DNA of 64,000 bases from Gemmatimonadota bacterium (GTDB lineage Bacteria; Latescibacterota; UBA2968; GCA-2709665), in NCBI GenBank assembly GCA_028874335.1, contig JAPPJY010000091.1, positions 24,896-88,895 of the forward strand, in the 5' to 3' direction. How positions within the stretch are numbered: position 1 is the first letter of the stretch; every line of letters begins with the position of its first letter. Below are positions 61,576 through 64,000 of this stretch, in pieces. The translations under genes were made by a program, and so were the position numbers. The notes under the pieces are model-generated. The model was given only the letters and a program-made list of their open reading frames with translations. It was not told the origin of the DNA and did not search any database.

Positions 61576-62765
61576 ACGCCGCGCACGAATTGGCGTCAGA
61601 TTGCCCCTTCCGGCAGCACAACCCCTTCTTCCCACGCATCTTTCCTCGCTTGCACTCGATTCCCTAACTGTCATCCAGAGGAGGCCCCCGTGGCCGACGA
61701 AGGATCTACTGCAGCATGAGATGATCCCTGTACGACTTGCACGTGACGATGTCCAAGAGGCAGCACGTCCGCCTCTGGTCCTTGCATATCCTTCCTGATC
61801 TACACTCGATCTTCCCGCTGTCATACCCGAAAAACGAACGTGAAGGTGGGGCGGACACTCCTGTCTGCCCGCGTCATGGTTTTCCTGTCGTATTCCACTG
61901 AAACCCCACTGTCATCCAGAGGACTTGCCCTGCCTGCGCTGGGTGCACTGAGCTTGTCGAAATGTCGAAGTGGCCTGCGTACGACGTCGGTGAAACACGT
62001 CCGTTACGCGTGTGAGCAGACTGCCATACACGGCAGGCCGACGAAGGATCTCCAGCAGCGTCGGATCAATCCAACGCGCCTTGCACGTGCTCATACCTGA
62101 AAGGCAGCACAAATGCCTCTCCTTACTGGGCCGACGAACCTGACGTGATTCGTGCTGATGTTGTAATTTTGCGGATCAGCAGGCAAAAACACGAAAATTC
62201 AGCAACAAATCATTAAAAAATGCCTGAATATCAGAGATACTTCAAAAATTATGTGTTATCTTATACCGTTGCGCACTGACGCAATTTGCAACACATTCGC
62301 TGACCGCAGAATCTGTGAATCATGTTTGAACGGTATCGACCGAAGATTCGAGACAAAATGTCGTCCCGGGATTCCATGGCCTTAGGCAGCAGCGGGCCAC
62401 CGTTGCGGTTCAGGGTTCCACCATCAGAAACTTCCTTCAATTCGGCATCTCCTCAGGCTAACCTGAATCACCGGCTTGTTTGGTTGTCTTTCCCCGTGCA
62501 CAAGCCGCCCTCCTCTCGTTTCTCTTTCTCAGCGTCATCCGTTGATCGGCGCCGCAAGGCCATACGCTGGTGTACGCGCCAGTCCACCCATCTTCGGATC
62601 AATCTATCCATGGCGCCCCGGCGTGTTTCCAGGGACGGACGGACGTCAGCGGAAAGGCTGTCCGGGAATCTGTTTCATCTTCGACTTCAATCTGCGTCGG
62701 GCGGTCGCCCGGCGGTCCATACGCTTTCGGTTCATCTCACAGGTGACGGGCGATAGGAGGCAGCT
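61576..62765. repeat. Repeat-rich gap before the LRR gene
   Basis: Bases 61663-62110 hold several dispersed repeats: CTGTCATCCAGAGGA (61669, 61911), GGCCGACGAAGGATCT (61691, 62036), and a hairpin unit GAAGGTGGGGCGGACACTCCTGTCTGCCCGC-type at 61842-61895. Bases 62160-62280 are AT-rich and probably carry a promoter, followed by GCAATTTGCAACACA at 62281-62295. Bases 62320-62755 show an open frame without ribosome site or similarity. No gene is called. Confidence 0.55.
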
Positions 62766-64000
62766 ATGTGGAGGGGTTTGGTTGCAACGGTATCTGCGGC
62801 ATTGCTTTTGGTCAGTCCGACGTTTACGGGAGACGACAGCAGTCTGAAATCGCGCTCCGCGATTGCGCAGGGTTTGCAGGTTATGGAGGTTATGCCTGAA
62901 TACGCTGAGGACCTTTCCAGCCACCCGCGCTTATTGCTGGACTCGAAGATCGAAACTCCGCCGCAGAACAACAACGCGCGGGAACTGCCGGAAAAACAGG
63001 CGGGCGATACGATCCAGTTTCAGATCTTCGCGCCAGGGGCGGCTGGCCGTCAGATCCAGGGATATACGATTGAGCTGGCGTTGCCTGGCAAGACGTTCGG
63101 GAGCTACGTCGACGACGTTTCCGGCGCCGATCTGAACGGAAATGCACTTCTGTCCCGCGTTTCGGGTTCTGGCAACTCGACTCTGTCGATGTTGTCGCTG
63201 TCTGCCGTTGCGATCCCTTCCAGTGGTTTTCTGGGACAGGCGAACCTGGGCGTGAGCCGCGCACTGACGTCGTCGGACTCGCTTACAGTGCAGTCGGCGT
63301 CGATTGCAGGTCCGGGCGGTGTGCAGAATCTGGACGTGGCGGACGCGGTACTGACTTTTATGCGGGCGACGGCGCAGTGTCTTGGTGATTTTGATGGCAA
63401 TAACAAGGTGAATTTTTCGGATTTTATCCTATTCGCGGCCGGCTTCGGCGCAAGGTCAGGGGATGCGGAATTTAATGCGACGCTGGATTTGGATGAAAGT
63501 GGGGCGATCGACTTTTCCGATTTTATTCTGTTTGCAAGCCAATTCGGCACCACCTGTGACACGTCGCCGCCAGTGCGTATTTCGGATGCGAACCTGCGCG
63601 CGGTCATCGAGGACAGCCTGGGTAAGGAAAAGGGTGCGGAGATTACGCGTTCCGAAATGGCGAAATTGACGCGTCTTGAGGCGCCGAACGCCGCCATACG
63701 TCAACTGACGGGGCTGGAGTATGCTGTGAACCTGAAGTGGTTGGATCTTGGCGAAGCGGTGGTAGACGGACAACCCACCAACAGCAACGCCATATCGGTC
63801 CTCGGTCCTCTTTCTGCGGCACCCCATCTGGTCTACCTGGATCTTAATTCGAACAGCATCACCGATGTCTCCGCGCTGTTTTCGCTGACCAGGTTGGAAG
63901 TACTGCGTCTATCACGCAACCGGCTGAGGGGGTCGATCCCTGCGGCGCTGGGCAACTTGTCAAAACTGGAGGCGCTGAGGCTTGACAACAACCTGTTGAA
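62766..64000 (+). CDS. Secreted cohesin-like / dockerin-like / LRR protein, 5' part
   Basis: A frame open to the window end (411 codons visible). Signal peptide at residues 1-20 (GLVATVSAALLLVSPTFT). Residues ~75-200 form a cohesin-like beta sandwich (TIQFQIFAPGAAGRQIQGY, SYVDDVSGADLNGNAL). Two dockerin-like EF hands follow at ~207-262 (DFDGNNKVNFSDFILFAAGFG, DLDESGAIDFSDFILFASQFG). A bridging module is shared with the PL6 protein (NLRAVIEDSLGKEKGAEITR), then LRRs that change from internalin-type (NSNSITDVSALFSL) to plant-type (RLRGSIPAALGNLSKL). AGGAGG lies six bases before the ATG. The C-terminus is beyond the window. Confidence 0.85.
   Translation, partial: MWRGLVATVSAALLLVSPTFTGDDSSLKSRSAIAQGLQVMEVMPEYAEDLSSHPRLLLDSKIETPPQNNNARELPEKQAGDTIQFQIFAPGAAGRQIQGYTIELALPGKTFGSYVDDVSGADLNGNALLSRVSGSGNSTLSMLSLSAVAIPSSGFLGQANLGVSRALTSSDSLTVQSASIAGPGGVQNLDVADAVLTFMRATAQCLGDFDGNNKVNFSDFILFAAGFGARSGDAEFNATLDLDESGAIDFSDFILFASQFGTTCDTSPPVRISDANLRAVIEDSLGKEKGAEITRSEMAKLTRLEAPNAAIRQLTGLEYAVNLKWLDLGEAVVDGQPTNSNAISVLGPLSAAPHLVYLDLNSNSITDVSALFSLTRLEVLRLSRNRLRGSIPAALGNLSKLEALRLDNNLL

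Noticed and set aside
62322..62756. 144-codon plus-strand open frame before the last LRR gene
   Set aside because: Low-complexity Ser/Arg-rich translation, no ribosome site, no recognisable domain.

Overview
The window is GC-rich bacterial chromosome of typical gene density, with operons, TTGACA-type promoters with 17-base spacers and ordinary Shine-Dalgarno sites. The gene content suggests an uncultured environmental (marine or soil) bacterium, most likely of the FCB/Latescibacterota-Poribacteria-Gemmatimonadota sphere. The reasons are secreted proteins ending in FlgD/T9SS-type sorting-like domains (NFPNPFN motif), many dockerin-like DxDxDGxVxFxDF repeats, leucine-rich-repeat surface proteins, a phytanoyl-CoA dioxygenase, an enolase-superfamily dehydratase and peptide-scavenging enzymes. 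This placement is an inference from protein families, not a phylogeny.

Bases 1-25,000 are mostly conserved metabolism. They hold the start of a selenium-binding-protein (methanethiol oxidase family) gene, a heparinase II/III-like lyase, a pre-Nudix hydrolase, a SelA-like PLP enzyme with an M20 peptidase, a TIGR01777 epimerase with a DUF420 membrane protein, a long (eukaryote-type) GMP synthase, DUF1761 and VTT membrane proteins, an enolase-superfamily dehydratase with a phytanoyl-CoA dioxygenase/HEAT fusion, glnA, the hrcA-grpE-dnaJ chaperone operon (no dnaK here), metG, mraY, an M20 amidohydrolase and a gamma-glutamyltransferase. metG has a leader with a small Met-rich ORF and an intrinsic terminator, which looks like an attenuator. 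A 162-bp MITE with perfect terminal inverted repeats and TAA target duplication lies between mraY and the amidohydrolase gene.

Bases 25,000-37,100 carry two paralogous one-polypeptide two-component systems (GAF-PAS-HisKA-HATPase-REC-winged helix) and a third paralogue that has lost its kinase module. They flank a cluster of secreted surface proteins (a 928-aa Ig-like repeat protein and two FlgD/T9SS-like proteins).

Bases 37,100-54,400 are an accessory region of lower GC with decay: two modular LRR/dockerin-like proteins (one with a polysaccharide lyase 6 domain), a three-copy TPR/MORN family of which two copies are broken, a metzincin-like protease fragment, an ORF-less group II intron, an IS21-type transposase remnant, a Phd-type antitoxin with a ruined PIN toxin, a HEPN/MNT pair, a tRNA-Glu, and a GH5 glycosidase / ferritin-like diiron protein / cupin operon. 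Many dispersed intergenic repeats lie here.

Bases 54,400-64,000 hold a small basic/acidic gene pair of possible toxin-immunity type, a complete five-gene oligopeptide ABC transporter operon (permease, permease, ATPase, ATPase, binding protein), a repeat-rich gap, and the start of another cohesin-like/dockerin-like/LRR protein running off the window. Peptide import, the M20 peptidases, gamma-glutamyltransferase, glutamine synthetase and the polysaccharide-degrading enzymes together suggest a heterotroph feeding on peptides and acidic polysaccharides.
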